A stretch of 64,000 bases of DNA. Source: Sphingosinicella soli (GTDB taxonomy: Bacteria > Pseudomonadota > Alphaproteobacteria > Sphingomonadales > Sphingomonadaceae). Shown here piece after piece: positions 34,054 through 44,235 of the stretch. The DNA is taken from positions 1 to 64,000 of the forward strand of contig NZ_JACHNZ010000001.1 in the NCBI RefSeq assembly GCF_014199685.1. Reading direction: 5' to 3'. Position 1 is the first letter of the stretch, and each line of letters starts with the position of its first letter. The position numbers and the translations under genes were made by a program. The notes below the pieces were generated by a model. That model made no database searches, had not been told where the DNA came from, and worked only from the letters and a program-made list of their open reading frames with translations.

Positions 34054-34682
34054 GTCACGCTGCTTCCGCAACGCCCGAACAGCATCACGCGTTCGATGGT
34101 TTCGATTGGACGCCCGAGAACGCGAAGCGCGTGAAGGTCATCCTCGCGCGCTACCCGGAGGTGCGCAAACAGTCCGCCGTGATGCCGCTCCTCGATCTCG
34201 CGCAGCGCCAGGTCGGCGCGCAGACGAAGACGCAGGGCTGGCTGCCGATCCCGGTGATCGAGTTCATCGCAGGGCTACTCGGCATGCCCTACATCCGCGT
34301 GCTCGAGGTGGCGACCTTCTACACGATGTATAATCTCGCGCCCGTCGGCCGTCATCACGTGCAGGTCTGCGGCACCACGCCCTGCATGCTGCGCGGCTCC
34401 GACGACGTGATGAAGGCGTGCAAGGACAAGGGCCTCGCCAAGGGCCACACGACGGCGGACGGGCTCTTCACGCTCACCGAGGTCGAATGCATGGGCACCT
34501 GCGCGAACGCGCCGATGGTGCAGATCAACGACGACAATTACGAAGACCTCGACTACGCGAGCATGACGCGCATTCTGGAAGAGCTTGCCGCAGGCAAGGC
34601 GCCGAAAACCGGCCCGCAGATCGACCGCCAGAACAGCGCCCCCGTCGGCGAGCAGACGTCGCTCAAGGAGTATATGGCGTGA
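34050..34682 (+). CDS. nuoE: NADH-quinone oxidoreductase subunit E
   Basis: The 210-residue subunit starts at GTG 34050 and binds the [2Fe-2S] cluster N1a through [11 protein letters not shown] and [12 protein letters not shown], four cysteines in the thioredoxin-like fold. The N-terminal helical region contains [17 protein letters not shown] and [12 protein letters not shown]. It is part of the NADH dehydrogenase module with NuoF. Its C-terminal extension after residue 170 is rich in Pro, Gln and Lys. Confidence 0.95.
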   Translation: MSHAASATPEQHHAFDGFDWTPENAKRVKVILARYPEVRKQSAVMPLLDLAQRQVGAQTKTQGWLPIPVIEFIAGLLGMPYIRVLEVATFYTMYNLAPVGRHHVQVCGTTPCMLRGSDDVMKACKDKGLAKGHTTADGLFTLTEVECMGTCANAPMVQINDDNYEDLDYASMTRILEELAAGKAPKTGPQIDRQNSAPVGEQTSLKEYMA

Positions 34683-35986
34683 CCATTGCACTGCTTGAGG
34701 ACAAGGACCGCATCTTCACCAACGTCTACGGTTGGCAGGATTGGGGCGTCAAAGGCGCGCTGAAGCGCGGCGACTGGGACGGCACCAAGGACATCATCGC
34801 CAAGGGGCAGGACTGGATCATCGAGCAGGTGAAGGCGTCGGGCCTTCGCGGGCGCGGCGGCGCGGGCTTCCCCACCGGGCTCAAATGGTCGTTCATGCCC
34901 AAGGAACCGCGCGAGGATCGCCCGTCCTACCTCGTCATCAACGCCGACGAATCCGAGCCCGGATCGTGCAAGGACCGCGAGATCATCCGCCACGATCCGC
35001 ACAAGCTGATCGAAGGCGCGCTGATCGCCGGGTTCGCGATGCGCGCGAAGGCCGCGTACATCTACATTCGCGGCGAGTTCATCCGCGAGGCCGAAACGCT
35101 GTTCGCAGCCGTGGAGCAGGCCTACGACAAGGGCTTCATCGGCAAGAACGCCTGCGGTTCGGGCTATGATTTCGATGTGTTCGTGCATCGCGGCGCGGGC
35201 GCCTACATCTGCGGCGAGGAAACCGCGCTCCTCGAAAGCCTTGAAGGCAAGAAGGGCCAGCCGCGCCTGAAACCGCCGTTCCCGGCGGGCGCGGGTCTCT
35301 ACGGTTGCCCGACGACGGTGAACAATGTCGAGAGCATCGCCGTGGTCCCCACGATCCTGCGGCGCGGCGCCGAATGGTTCGCCGGTTTCGGCCGTCCGAA
35401 CAATGTCGGCACCAAGCTCTTCCAGCTCTCGGGCCACGTGAACACGCCCTGCGTCGTCGAGGAATCGATGGGCATCAGCTTCCGCGAACTGATCGAGAAG
35501 CACGGTGGCGGCATTCGCGGCGGCTGGGACAATCTGCTCGCGGTCATCCCCGGCGGCTCGTCCGTTCCGCTGGTGCCGGCGGCGCAGATCATGGACGCGC
35601 CGATGGATTTCGACGGGCTTCGCGAACTCAAGTCCGGCCTCGGCACGGCGGCGGTGATCGTGATGGACAAGTCCACCGACATCGTCCGCGCGATCAGCCG
35701 CATTTCGTATTTCTACAAGCACGAAAGCTGCGGCCAGTGTACGCCCTGCCGCGAGGGCACCGGCTGGATGTGGCGCGTCATGGAGCGCCTGCGTACCGGC
35801 GACGCGGACCTTTCGGAAATCGACACGCTGCTCGACGTCACCACCGAGGTCGAGGGGCACACCATCTGCGCGCTCGGCGATGCGGCGGCCTGGCCGATCC
35901 AGGGCCTCATCCGCCATTTCCGCCCGGAACTTGAGCGCCGCATCAACGAACGCAAGGGTGCTGCCCTTGCCGTGGCGGCAGAGTAG
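34679..35986 (+). CDS. nuoF: NADH-quinone oxidoreductase subunit F
   Basis: The 435-residue NADH/FMN/[4Fe-4S] subunit starts at GTG 34679. It has the glycine-rich NADH/FMN site [52 protein letters not shown] and the N3 cluster motif [12 protein letters not shown] with a distant Cys in TICALGDAA. This is the entry point of electrons from NADH. Confidence 0.96.
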   Translation: MTIALLEDKDRIFTNVYGWQDWGVKGALKRGDWDGTKDIIAKGQDWIIEQVKASGLRGRGGAGFPTGLKWSFMPKEPREDRPSYLVINADESEPGSCKDREIIRHDPHKLIEGALIAGFAMRAKAAYIYIRGEFIREAETLFAAVEQAYDKGFIGKNACGSGYDFDVFVHRGAGAYICGEETALLESLEGKKGQPRLKPPFPAGAGLYGCPTTVNNVESIAVVPTILRRGAEWFAGFGRPNNVGTKLFQLSGHVNTPCVVEESMGISFRELIEKHGGGIRGGWDNLLAVIPGGSSVPLVPAAQIMDAPMDFDGLRELKSGLGTAAVIVMDKSTDIVRAISRISYFYKHESCGQCTPCREGTGWMWRVMERLRTGDADLSEIDTLLDVTTEVEGHTICALGDAAAWPIQGLIRHFRPELERRINERKGAALAVAAE

Positions 35987-35995
35987 GAACGCCCG

Positions 35996-38014
35996 ATGCC
36001 CAAACTTACCGTCGACGGCATTGAGGTGGAGGTTCCCGCAGGGGCGACCGTGCTTCAGGCGTGCGAGCTGGCCGGCAAGGAAGTGCCGCGCTTCTGCTAT
36101 CATGAGCGGCTTTCGATCGCGGGCAACTGCCGCATGTGCCTTGTCGAGGTGAAGCCCGGGCCGCCGAAGCCGCAGGCCTCGTGCGCGCTGCCCGCCGCCG
36201 AGGGGCAGGAGGTCCGCACCGACAGCCCGCTCGTCAAGAAGGCGCGCGAGGGCGTGATGGAGTTCCTGCTCATCAACCACCCGCTCGATTGCCCGATCTG
36301 CGATCAGGGCGGCGAGTGCGACCTGCAGGACCAGTCGGTCGCCTACGGCCGCGGCCGCACGCGCTACACGGAGAACAAGCGCGCCGTCACCGAGAAATAC
36401 ATGGGCCCGATCATCAAGACGGCGATGACGCGCTGCATCCACTGCACGCGCTGCGTGCGCTTTGCCGAGGAAGTGGCGGGCACCGACGAGATCGGCGCGC
36501 TCTATCGCGGCGAGAACATGCAGATCACCTCGTACCTCGAAGCGGCGGTGAAGTCGGAGCTTTCGGGCAACGTCATCGATCTCTGCCCCGTGGGCGCGCT
36601 CACCTCGAAGCCTTATGCATTCGAGGCGCGGCCGTGGGAGCTGACGAAGACGAGCGGCATCTGCGTGATGGATGCAGTCGGCACCAACATCCGCATCGAC
36701 GCGCGCGGCCCCGCCGTGCTGCGCGTGCTGCCGCGCGTCAACGACGACGTGAACGAGGAATGGGCGTCGGACAAGACGCGCTACGCCCCGCTCGGCCTTT
36801 CGAAGCGCCGGCTCGACAAGCCCTATGTGCGGCGCGCCGGCAAGCTGGAAGCGGCGAGCTGGGCGGAGGCTTTCGCCGCCGTGAAAACCGGGCTCTCGGA
36901 TCTCAGCGGCAATCAGATCGGCGCGGTGGCGGGCGAACTGCTCGACGTCGAATCGATGGTGGCGCTCAAAGACTTGATGAAGTCGCTCGGCTCGGACCGT
37001 TTCGAGTGCCGCACGGACGGCATGGCGCTGCCCGGCGGCGGCGCGGGCGCATACCGCTTCAACACCGGCATCGCGGGGATTGAAGACGCGGACGTCGTGC
37101 TGCTCGTCGGCGCGAACCCGCGCTGGGATGCGCCGCTCGTCAACACGCGCCTGCGCAAGGCGGTGGTGAAGAAGGGCGCGAAGGTCTTCAACGTCGGGCC
37201 TGAGGTCGATCTCACCTACCCGGTCACGCAGCTCGGCGACGGCGCGGTGCTCGGCAAGCTGCCGAAGGCGGCGGCGGACGCGCTGAAGAGCGCGACGCGG
37301 CCCGCGATCATCGTCGGCGCGGCAGCGCTCACGCGCGGCGACGCACCCGCGATCCTCGCCGCGCTCGGCAAGATCGCCAGGGCCGCGAAGATCGGCGCGG
37401 AAGGCTTCAACGTCCTCCACACGGCGGCCTCGCGCGTCGGCGGTCTCGACATCGGCTTCACGCACGACGGCGGCATCGCCGAAGTGCTCGGCAGCGGTCT
37501 CAAGGCGCTCATCGTCCACGGCGCGGACGAGATCGACACCAACCTCGAAGGCGTCTTCAAGGTCTACATCGGCCACCACGGCGACCTCGGCGCGCGCGGT
37601 GCGGACGTGATCCTTCCGTCTGCGAGCTTCGCCGAGAAGGACGGCACCTATGTGAACATGGAAGGCCGCGTGCAGCGCAGCTACCGCGCCGTGTTCGCAC
37701 CCGGTGACGCCCGCGAAGACTGGGCGATCCTGCGCGCACTCTCCGAAGTGCTCGGCAGCAAGCTGCCCTACGACAGCTTCGCCGCGCTCCGCGCGCGCAT
37801 CGCCGCAGAATGGCCGCATCTGGCGGAGGAGGGGATCGCGCCCGCATCCGGCGAGATCGACTTCGGAACCGGCGGCGATTTCGACGCCGCACCGATCGGC
37901 CGCTTCATTCACGATTTCTACCTGACGAACGCGGTCGCCCGCGCGTCCGAGGTGATGCAGGATTGCTCGGCGACGCTGCTGCACGGCGCGCCCGCGCTGG
38001 AGGCGGCGGAATGA
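35996..38014 (+). CDS. nuoG: NADH-quinone oxidoreductase subunit G
   Basis: The 672-residue 75 kDa subunit begins with a [2Fe-2S] ferredoxin domain (CELAGKEVPRFCYHERLSI, GNCRMCLVEV). It continues with the H/C-ligated cluster in NHPLDCPICDQGGECDLQD, the 4Fe-4S motif CIHCTRCVRF and a molybdopterin-oxidoreductase-like C-terminal half. Length is that of the shorter alphaproteobacterial/mitochondrial form, without the extra N7 cluster. A palindromic repeat of 82 bases separates it from nuoH. Confidence 0.95.
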   Translation: MPKLTVDGIEVEVPAGATVLQACELAGKEVPRFCYHERLSIAGNCRMCLVEVKPGPPKPQASCALPAAEGQEVRTDSPLVKKAREGVMEFLLINHPLDCPICDQGGECDLQDQSVAYGRGRTRYTENKRAVTEKYMGPIIKTAMTRCIHCTRCVRFAEEVAGTDEIGALYRGENMQITSYLEAAVKSELSGNVIDLCPVGALTSKPYAFEARPWELTKTSGICVMDAVGTNIRIDARGPAVLRVLPRVNDDVNEEWASDKTRYAPLGLSKRRLDKPYVRRAGKLEAASWAEAFAAVKTGLSDLSGNQIGAVAGELLDVESMVALKDLMKSLGSDRFECRTDGMALPGGGAGAYRFNTGIAGIEDADVVLLVGANPRWDAPLVNTRLRKAVVKKGAKVFNVGPEVDLTYPVTQLGDGAVLGKLPKAAADALKSATRPAIIVGAAALTRGDAPAILAALGKIARAAKIGAEGFNVLHTAASRVGGLDIGFTHDGGIAEVLGSGLKALIVHGADEIDTNLEGVFKVYIGHHGDLGARGADVILPSASFAEKDGTYVNMEGRVQRSYRAVFAPGDAREDWAILRALSEVLGSKLPYDSFAALRARIAAEWPHLAEEGIAPASGEIDFGTGGDFDAAPIGRFIHDFYLTNAVARASEVMQDCSATLLHGAPALEAAE

Positions 38015-38028
38015 CCTTCTCTTTAACC

Positions 38029-38110
38029 CGTCATGCTGAACTCGTTTCAGCATCCATGCACCGCAGCCGCCCCGCCGCCGTATGGACCCTGAAACGAGTT
38101 CAGGGTGACG
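38029..38110. repeat. Palindromic dispersed repeat, copy 1, between nuoG and nuoH
   Basis: The 82-base element starts CGTCATGCTGAA and ends TTCAGGGTGACG. It contains two hairpins with 8-base arms: ATGCTGAA/TTCAGCAT (38033-38053) and ACCCTGAA/TTCAGGGT (38086-38106). Their loops, CTCGT and ACGAG, are complementary, so the whole element can also fold as one large cruciform. A second copy is at 57490-57572. It resembles REP/MITE-type elements and encodes nothing. Confidence 0.85.
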
Positions 38111-38129
38111 TGTACGAAAGGCTGGAACG

Positions 38130-39179
38130 ATGACCGAATTCTTCCAGGCATCGATCCTCGGGCCGACCTTCGGCTACCTCGTCGCCACGCTCATCCTCAT
38201 CCTCGCCATCACGCTGCCGGTGCTGATCGCGGTCGCCTTCGCGGTCTATGCGGACCGCAAGATCTGGGCGGCGATGCAGCTTCGGCGCGGGCCCAACGTG
38301 GTGGGGCCGTGGGGGCTGCTGCAGAGTTTCGCGGACGGCGCGAAGGTATTCCTCAAGGAAACCATCATCCCGGCGGGCGCCAACAAGGGCGTGTTCCTGC
38401 TGGCGCCGATGATCACCTTCACGCTGGCGCTGATCGGCTGGGCGGTGATCCCGTTCGATGCGGGCGCCGTGCTCGCCGACATCAACGTCGGCATCCTCTA
38501 TCTGTTCGCGGTCTCGTCGCTCGGCGTCTACGGCATCATCATGTCGGGCTGGGCGTCGAACTCGAAATACCCGTTCCTCGGCGGGCTGCGTTCGGCCGCG
38601 CAGATGGTCTCCTACGAAGTCTCGCTCGGCCTCGTCATCATCACGGTGGTGCTCTACGCCTCGTCGTTCAACCTCAGCGAGATCGTGCTTAGCCAGCAGG
38701 GCAACATCGGCTTCCTGAACGGCAACATCTTCAATCCGCTGCTGTTCCCGATGGGCATCGTGTTCTTCATCTCGGCGCTCGCCGAAACGAACCGCCCGCC
38801 GTTCGATCTTCCCGAGGCCGAAGCCGAGCTCGTCGCAGGCTATCAGGTCGAATATTCGTCGATGAGCTTCGCGCTGTTCTGGCTCGGCGAGTACGCGAAC
38901 ATCCTGCTGATGTGCGCGATGACCGCCGTGCTCTTCCTCGGCGGCTGGCTGCCCCCGGTGGACTGGGCGCCGCTCTACGTGATCCCGGGCTTCATCTGGT
39001 TCCTCGCGAAGATGGTGTTCATGTTCTTCCTCTTCGCCTGGGTGAAGGCCACAGTGCCGCGCTACCGCTACGACCAGCTGATGCGCCTCGGCTGGAAAGT
39101 GTTCCTGCCGCTGTCGCTCTTCTGGGTGTTCCTCGTTTCCGGGTGGCTGATGTTCTTCACAGACAGGTTCGCGTCATGA
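38130..39179 (+). CDS. nuoH: NADH-quinone oxidoreductase subunit H
   Basis: The 349-residue membrane subunit joins the hydrophilic and membrane arms. Its motifs are [36 protein letters not shown] (split by a membrane boundary), [20 protein letters not shown] on the quinone-facing loop and [18 protein letters not shown]. At least eight membrane helices are visible. It restarts after the palindromic repeat at ATG 38130 with a GGAACG-type weak ribosome-binding site. Confidence 0.96.
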   Translation: MTEFFQASILGPTFGYLVATLILILAITLPVLIAVAFAVYADRKIWAAMQLRRGPNVVGPWGLLQSFADGAKVFLKETIIPAGANKGVFLLAPMITFTLALIGWAVIPFDAGAVLADINVGILYLFAVSSLGVYGIIMSGWASNSKYPFLGGLRSAAQMVSYEVSLGLVIITVVLYASSFNLSEIVLSQQGNIGFLNGNIFNPLLFPMGIVFFISALAETNRPPFDLPEAEAELVAGYQVEYSSMSFALFWLGEYANILLMCAMTAVLFLGGWLPPVDWAPLYVIPGFIWFLAKMVFMFFLFAWVKATVPRYRYDQLMRLGWKVFLPLSLFWVFLVSGWLMFFTDRFAS

Positions 39180-39664
39180 CCGCCATATTCCGCGCCGCCA
39201 AATCGATGCTGCTGCTGGAGTTCATCCGCGGCATGGCCCTCACGTTCAGTTACATGTTCAAGCCCAAGGCGACGCTGAACTATCCCTATGAAAAGGGGCC
39301 GATCAGCCCGCGTTTCCGGGGCGAGCATGTGCTGCGCCGCTATCCGAACGGCGAGGAACGCTGCATCGCGTGCAAGCTGTGCGAGGCGGTGTGTCCGGCG
39401 CAGGCGATCACCATCGAGGCCGAACCCCGCGAGGACGGCTCGCGCCGCACCACGCGCTACGACATCGACATGACGAAGTGCATCTACTGCGGCTTCTGTC
39501 AGGAAGCCTGCCCGGTGGACGCGATCGTCGAAGGCCCGAACTTCGAATTCGCCACCGAAACGCGCGAAGAGCTGATCTACGACAAGGCGAAACTGCTCGC
39601 GAACGGCGACCAATGGGAAACGGCGATCGCCGCCAACCTTGCGGCGGACGCGCAGTGGCGATAA
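39176..39664 (+). CDS. nuoI: NADH-quinone oxidoreductase subunit I
   Basis: The 162-residue protein carries two [4Fe-4S] clusters (N6a/N6b) in [16 protein letters not shown] and [16 protein letters not shown]. The amphipathic N-terminus ([18 protein letters not shown]) docks it to the membrane arm. It overlaps nuoH by 4 bases. Confidence 0.97.
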   Translation: MTAIFRAAKSMLLLEFIRGMALTFSYMFKPKATLNYPYEKGPISPRFRGEHVLRRYPNGEERCIACKLCEAVCPAQAITIEAEPREDGSRRTTRYDIDMTKCIYCGFCQEACPVDAIVEGPNFEFATETREELIYDKAKLLANGDQWETAIAANLAADAQWR

Positions 39665-39713
39665 CCGGCCGCACGCACAAGCGTGGCGACATGAAAAGGG
39701 GCGGGGCGAAACC

Positions 39714-40334
39714 GTGATCGAGGCCATCATCTTCTACATGCTCGCAGGCATTATCGTCCTGTCGGCAACGGCGGTGATCTTTGCCCGCAACCCGGTGCAC
39801 AGCGTGCTCTGGCTGATCCTGGCGTTTTTCAACGCCGCCGGCCTGTTCCTGCTGCTGGGCGCGGAGTTCATCGCGATGATCCTGGTGATCGTCTACGTCG
39901 GCGCGGTCGCGGTGCTGTTCCTGTTCGTGGTGATGATGCTTGACATCGACTTTTCGGAGCTGCGCACGGGCTTCACCCGCTACATGCCCTTCGGGCTGAT
40001 GCTCGCGGGCGTGCTGCTTGCCGAACTCGTGATCGCGGGCACCGCGTGGACGCTGGGTGCCGGAGCCCAGGCGGTCGCCGTCGCGCCGCTCTCGGCGGCG
40101 GGCGACGTCACGAACACCGAGGCGCTCGGCGCGCTCATCTACACGAAATACGTCTACATCTTCCAGGCGGCGGGCATGGTTCTGCTCACCGCGATGATCG
40201 GCGCGATCGTGCTGACGCACCGCCAGCGCACCGGCGTCAAGAAACAGAGCATCGCGCGCCAGAACGCCGCCAGCCCGGGCGAGGCCATCGAGGTGCTCAG
40301 CGTTCCGGTGGGCGAGGGGGTGAAACTCAAATGA
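39714..40334 (+). CDS. nuoJ: NADH-quinone oxidoreductase subunit J
   Basis: The 206-residue, five-helix membrane subunit starts at GTG 39714 (an upstream ATG at 39691 is out of frame). It has [21 protein letters not shown] and the pi-bulge helix [26 protein letters not shown], which carries the conserved Tyr of the proton path. The C-terminal extension is basic and soluble. Confidence 0.95.
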   Translation: MIEAIIFYMLAGIIVLSATAVIFARNPVHSVLWLILAFFNAAGLFLLLGAEFIAMILVIVYVGAVAVLFLFVVMMLDIDFSELRTGFTRYMPFGLMLAGVLLAELVIAGTAWTLGAGAQAVAVAPLSAAGDVTNTEALGALIYTKYVYIFQAAGMVLLTAMIGAIVLTHRQRTGVKKQSIARQNAASPGEAIEVLSVPVGEGVKLK

Positions 40335-40636
40335 TCGGCATCACCCACTATCTCACGGTCGCGGCGATCCTGTTCGTGATCGGCGTGCTCGGCATCTTCC
40401 TCAATCGCAAGAACGTCATCATCATCCTGATGTCGATCGAGCTGATCCTGCTCGCGGTGAACATCAATTTCGTGGCGTTCTCGGCGTACCTCGGCGATCT
40501 CGTGGGGCAGGTGTTCGCGATGTTCGTGCTCACCGTCGCGGCGGGCGAGGCGGCGATCGGGCTTGCGATCCTCGTCATCTATTTCCGCAACCGCGGCACG
40601 ATCGCGGTCGACGACATCAACATGATGAAGGGCTGA
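40331..40636 (+). CDS. nuoK: NADH-quinone oxidoreductase subunit K
   Basis: The 101-residue three-helix subunit has the conserved membrane glutamates in [14 protein letters not shown] and [12 protein letters not shown], which form part of the central proton channel with NuoJ. It overlaps nuoJ by ATGA. Confidence 0.97.
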   Translation: MIGITHYLTVAAILFVIGVLGIFLNRKNVIIILMSIELILLAVNINFVAFSAYLGDLVGQVFAMFVLTVAAGEAAIGLAILVIYFRNRGTIAVDDINMMKG

Positions 40637-40642
40637 GCGGGC

Positions 40643-42691
40643 GTGCTTCACACCATCGTATTCCTGCCGCTGCTCACGGCGATCGTTGCCGGTCTCGGCA
40701 ACCGCGTGCTCGGCAACACGCTCGCCAAGGCAATCACCACGGGCGGCCTGTTCCTGGCCTGCGCGCTGTCGTGGGCGATCTTCATTCCCGTGCTGATGGG
40801 CCAGCCGGTCGAAAGCCAGCCGGTCATGGAATGGTTCCGCTCGGGCGGTCTCGTCGTCGACTGGTCGCTCCGGCTCGATACGCTCACCGCCGTGATGCTC
40901 GTCGTCGTCACTACCGTGTCGGCGCTCGTGCACCTCTATTCCTGGGGGTACATGGCGGAAGACCCGGATCAGCCGCGCTTCTTCGCCTATCTGTCGCTGT
41001 TCACCTTCGCCATGCTGATGCTGGTGACGGCGGACAATCTCGTGCAGATGTTCTTCGGCTGGGAAGGCGTCGGCCTCGCCTCGTACCTGCTCATCGGCTT
41101 CTGGTATCAGAAGCCCTCGGCAAACGCGGCCGCGATCAAGGCGTTCGTCGTCAACCGCGTGGGCGATTTCGGCTTCTCGCTCGGCATCTTCGGCGTGTTC
41201 ATGGTGTTCGGCACCACCGACATCGCGACGATCCTTGCCGCCGCGCCGGATTTCTCGGGCAGCAGCTTCGAATTCCTCGGCGCGCAGGTCGATACGCTCA
41301 CCGTTCTCTGCCTGCTGCTGTTCATCGGCGCGATGGGCAAGTCCGCGCAGCTCGGCCTGCACACCTGGCTGCCCGATGCGATGGAAGGCCCGACGCCGGT
41401 GTCCGCGCTGATCCACGCCGCCACGATGGTGACGGCGGGCGTGTTCATGGTCTGCCGCCTGTCGCCGCTCTTCGAAACGAGCGAGATCGCGCTGAATGTC
41501 GTCACCTATGTGGGCGCGGCCACCGCGCTGTTCGCGGCGACCGTCGGCACCACGCAGCACGATATCAAGCGCGTGATCGCCTATTCGACCTGTTCGCAGC
41601 TCGGTTACATGTTCTTCGCGGCGGGCATCGGCGCTTACGGCGCGGCGATGTTCCATCTCTTCACGCACGCCTTCTTCAAGGCGCTGCTGTTCCTCGGCGC
41701 GGGCTCGGTGATCCATGCGATGCACCACGAGCAGGACATGCGCTATTACGGCGGCCTGCGGAAGCATATCCCCGTCACCTTCTGGGCGATGATGATCGGC
41801 ACGCTCGCCATCACGGGCGTCGGCATCTACTGGCTCAGCGCGGGCTTCGCGGGCTTCTATTCGAAGGATGCGATCATCGAGAGCGCCTTCGCGGCGGGCA
41901 CGCAGTCCGGCTATGTCGCCTACGGGGTCGGCGTGTTCGCGGCGCTGCTCACCAGCTTCTATTCGTGGCGTCTGATTTTCCTCACCTTCTACGGCAAGCC
42001 GCGCTGGTCGCAGAGCGAGCATATCCAGCACGCCGCGCACGGCGACCATGCGCACCATGACGACCACGCCCATGCGCACGACGATCACGCGCACGATGCC
42101 GGGGACGGCACGCTCGGCTACAAGCCGCACGAAAGCCCGGTTTCGATGCTCATACCGCTCGTCGTATTGTCGATCGGCGCGATCTTCGCGGGCTTCGTGT
42201 TCAAGGGCGCGTTCATCGATGCCGAAGGCGGCGTCGCGTTCTGGAAGGGTGCGCTGGCGTTCGATGCGCACCTCGCGCACGCCTCGCACGAGGTGCCGCT
42301 GTGGGTGAAGCTGTCGCCCGCGATCGTCATGCTGATCGGCCTCTACATCGCGTGGAACAACTACATCCGCAATCCGGGCGCGCCGGCGAAGTTCGTGGCG
42401 ATGTTCGGCGGCCTTCACGCCTTCCTCTTCAACAAATGGTACTTCGACGAGCTGTACGATGTGATCTTCGTGCGCCCGTCGAAGTGGCTCGGCCGCATGC
42501 TGTGGAAGAAGGGTGACGAGGGCACCATCGACCGCTTCGGCCCGAACGGCCTCGCGGCGCTGGTGATGGGCGGCGCGGGCGCGGCGCGGCGGCTGCAGAC
42601 CGGCTACCTCTACACATATGCGTTCGTGATGCTGATCGGCCTCGCCGCCGCGGCCGCGTGGTTCCTCCCGAAGATGCTGGGCGGCGAATAA
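40643..42691 (+). CDS. nuoL: NADH-quinone oxidoreductase subunit L (antiporter-like, with His-rich loop)
   Basis: This 682-residue antiporter-like subunit starts at GTG 40643. It contains [28 protein letters not shown] (lysine/glutamate pair), [40 protein letters not shown] and the long C-terminal lateral helix region. At about residues 460-487 a soluble loop is extremely rich in His and Asp (eleven His in 25 residues, e.g. [14 protein letters not shown]). That loop is not part of the conserved core. The rest is normal for the family. Confidence 0.96.
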   Translation: MLHTIVFLPLLTAIVAGLGNRVLGNTLAKAITTGGLFLACALSWAIFIPVLMGQPVESQPVMEWFRSGGLVVDWSLRLDTLTAVMLVVVTTVSALVHLYSWGYMAEDPDQPRFFAYLSLFTFAMLMLVTADNLVQMFFGWEGVGLASYLLIGFWYQKPSANAAAIKAFVVNRVGDFGFSLGIFGVFMVFGTTDIATILAAAPDFSGSSFEFLGAQVDTLTVLCLLLFIGAMGKSAQLGLHTWLPDAMEGPTPVSALIHAATMVTAGVFMVCRLSPLFETSEIALNVVTYVGAATALFAATVGTTQHDIKRVIAYSTCSQLGYMFFAAGIGAYGAAMFHLFTHAFFKALLFLGAGSVIHAMHHEQDMRYYGGLRKHIPVTFWAMMIGTLAITGVGIYWLSAGFAGFYSKDAIIESAFAAGTQSGYVAYGVGVFAALLTSFYSWRLIFLTFYGKPRWSQSEHIQHAAHGDHAHHDDHAHAHDDHAHDAGDGTLGYKPHESPVSMLIPLVVLSIGAIFAGFVFKGAFIDAEGGVAFWKGALAFDAHLAHASHEVPLWVKLSPAIVMLIGLYIAWNNYIRNPGAPAKFVAMFGGLHAFLFNKWYFDELYDVIFVRPSKWLGRMLWKKGDEGTIDRFGPNGLAALVMGGAGAARRLQTGYLYTYAFVMLIGLAAAAAWFLPKMLGGE

Positions 42692-44235
42692 TGGGCTTTC
42701 CGATCCTTTCCCTGATGATCCTGCTGCCGCTTGCGGCGGCGACGGTGCTGCTGTTCGTCCCCGGCGACGAAAACGGCCGCGCGAATACCGCGCGCTGGAC
42801 GGCGCTTGCCGTCACGCTTGCAGAGCTGGTGCTCGGCATCATCCTCTGGGCGCGCTTCGATATCGGCTCGGCGAGCTTCCAGTATGCCGAAAGCCTGCCG
42901 CTGTTCGAGCCGTACTTCTCGTGGTCGCTCGGCATCGACGGCATCAGCCTCGTCCTCATCGCGCTCAGCGTGTTCCTGATGCCGATCTGCATCCTCGCGT
43001 CGTGGACCTCGATCCGCACGCGCGTGCCCGAATACATGGCGGCGTTCCTGCTGATGGAATCGCTGATGATCGGCGTCTTCGCGGCGACCGACCTGTTCCT
43101 GTTCTACGTCTTCTTCGAAGGCGGCCTCATCCCGATGTATCTCATCATCGGCATCTGGGGCGGCAAGGACCGCATTTACGCGAGCTACAAGTTCTTCCTC
43201 TACACGCTGCTCGGCTCGGTGCTGATGCTGCTCGCCATGCTCTACATGGCCAGCGTCGCGGGCACGACGTCGATCCCAGAGCTGCTGGTGTACGATTTCG
43301 ATCCGAACGTGCAGACGTGGCTGTGGCTCGCGTTCTTCGCCAGCTTTGCGGTGAAGATGCCGATGTGGCCGGTGCACACCTGGCTGCCCGACGCGCACGT
43401 GCAGGCGCCGACGGCAGGCTCGGTGATCCTGGCGGGCGTGCTCCTGAAGATGGGCGGCTACGGCTTCATCCGCTTCTCGCTGCCGATGTTCCCGGCAGCC
43501 TCGGCGGAGCTGATGTGGATCGTTTTCGGCCTGTCGATGATCGCGGTCGTCGTCACCTCGCTCATCGCGCTCGCGCAGTCCGACATGAAGAAGCTGATCG
43601 CGTACTCGTCGGTCGCGCACATGGCGTTCGTCACCGTCGGCCTGTTCGGCTTCAACCAGCAGGCGATCGAGGGTTCGATCGTTGTGATGCTCAGCCACGG
43701 GCTCGTCTCGGGCGCGCTGTTCCTCTGCGTCGGCGTCGTCTACGACCGGATGCACACGCGCGACATCGATGCCTACGGCGGCGTCGCCACGGTGATGCCG
43801 CGCTATGCGATCCTGTTCATGCTCTTCACGATGGCGTCGGTCGGGCTTCCGGGCACCAGCGGTTTCATTGGCGAGTTCCTGGTGATGATGGGCGCGTTCC
43901 GCACCTCCACCTTCGCCGTCGCCGTAATCTGCACGGGCATCATCCTGGGCGCCGCCTACATGCTCTACCTCTACCGCAAGGTGATGTTCGGCGTGGTGAC
44001 GAAGGACGAGGTGCGCGCGATGACAGATCTCAACGTGCGCGAAATCCTGTGCCTCGCCCCCATCGCGGTTTTCGTGCTGTGGATGGGCATTGCCCCCAAC
44101 GTGTTCATCGATCCCGTGCGCGCGCCCGTGGCGGCGATCGTCGCCCGGCTTGAGCCGACCGCGCCGCCCCAGCAGACGGTCGCGGTGGTGAAGCAGGCCG
44201 CAGCTAACCCCCACACCCCGGCGGAGACTCACTGA
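42691..44235 (+). CDS. nuoM: NADH-quinone oxidoreductase subunit M
   Basis: The 514-residue antiporter-like subunit has FFEGGLIPMYLIIGIWGG with the key Glu, VHTWLPDAHVQAPTAGSVILAG, LIAYSSVAHMAFV and FLVMMGAF. It has about 14 membrane helices and pumps protons. Its start overlaps the nuoL stop by one base, and it shares one base with nuoN. Confidence 0.97.
   Translation: MGFPILSLMILLPLAAATVLLFVPGDENGRANTARWTALAVTLAELVLGIILWARFDIGSASFQYAESLPLFEPYFSWSLGIDGISLVLIALSVFLMPICILASWTSIRTRVPEYMAAFLLMESLMIGVFAATDLFLFYVFFEGGLIPMYLIIGIWGGKDRIYASYKFFLYTLLGSVLMLLAMLYMASVAGTTSIPELLVYDFDPNVQTWLWLAFFASFAVKMPMWPVHTWLPDAHVQAPTAGSVILAGVLLKMGGYGFIRFSLPMFPAASAELMWIVFGLSMIAVVVTSLIALAQSDMKKLIAYSSVAHMAFVTVGLFGFNQQAIEGSIVVMLSHGLVSGALFLCVGVVYDRMHTRDIDAYGGVATVMPRYAILFMLFTMASVGLPGTSGFIGEFLVMMGAFRTSTFAVAVICTGIILGAAYMLYLYRKVMFGVVTKDEVRAMTDLNVREILCLAPIAVFVLWMGIAPNVFIDPVRAPVAAIVARLEPTAPPQQTVAVVKQAAANPHTPAETH

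Noticed and set aside
34553-38053. Very long open frame on the minus strand opposite nuoE-nuoG
   Set aside because: High GC content leaves the antisense frame free of stops. The translation is low-complexity and Arg/His/Asp rich, with no family motif, while the plus strand encodes intact complex I subunits.
39691-39713. ATG 39691 as the start of nuoJ
   Set aside because: It is out of frame with the NuoJ coding sequence; GTG 39714 is the in-frame start.
40154-42418. 754-codon minus-strand frame opposite nuoK-nuoL
   Set aside because: Antisense shadow of nuoL; its composition is typical of reversed codons and it has no domain pattern.
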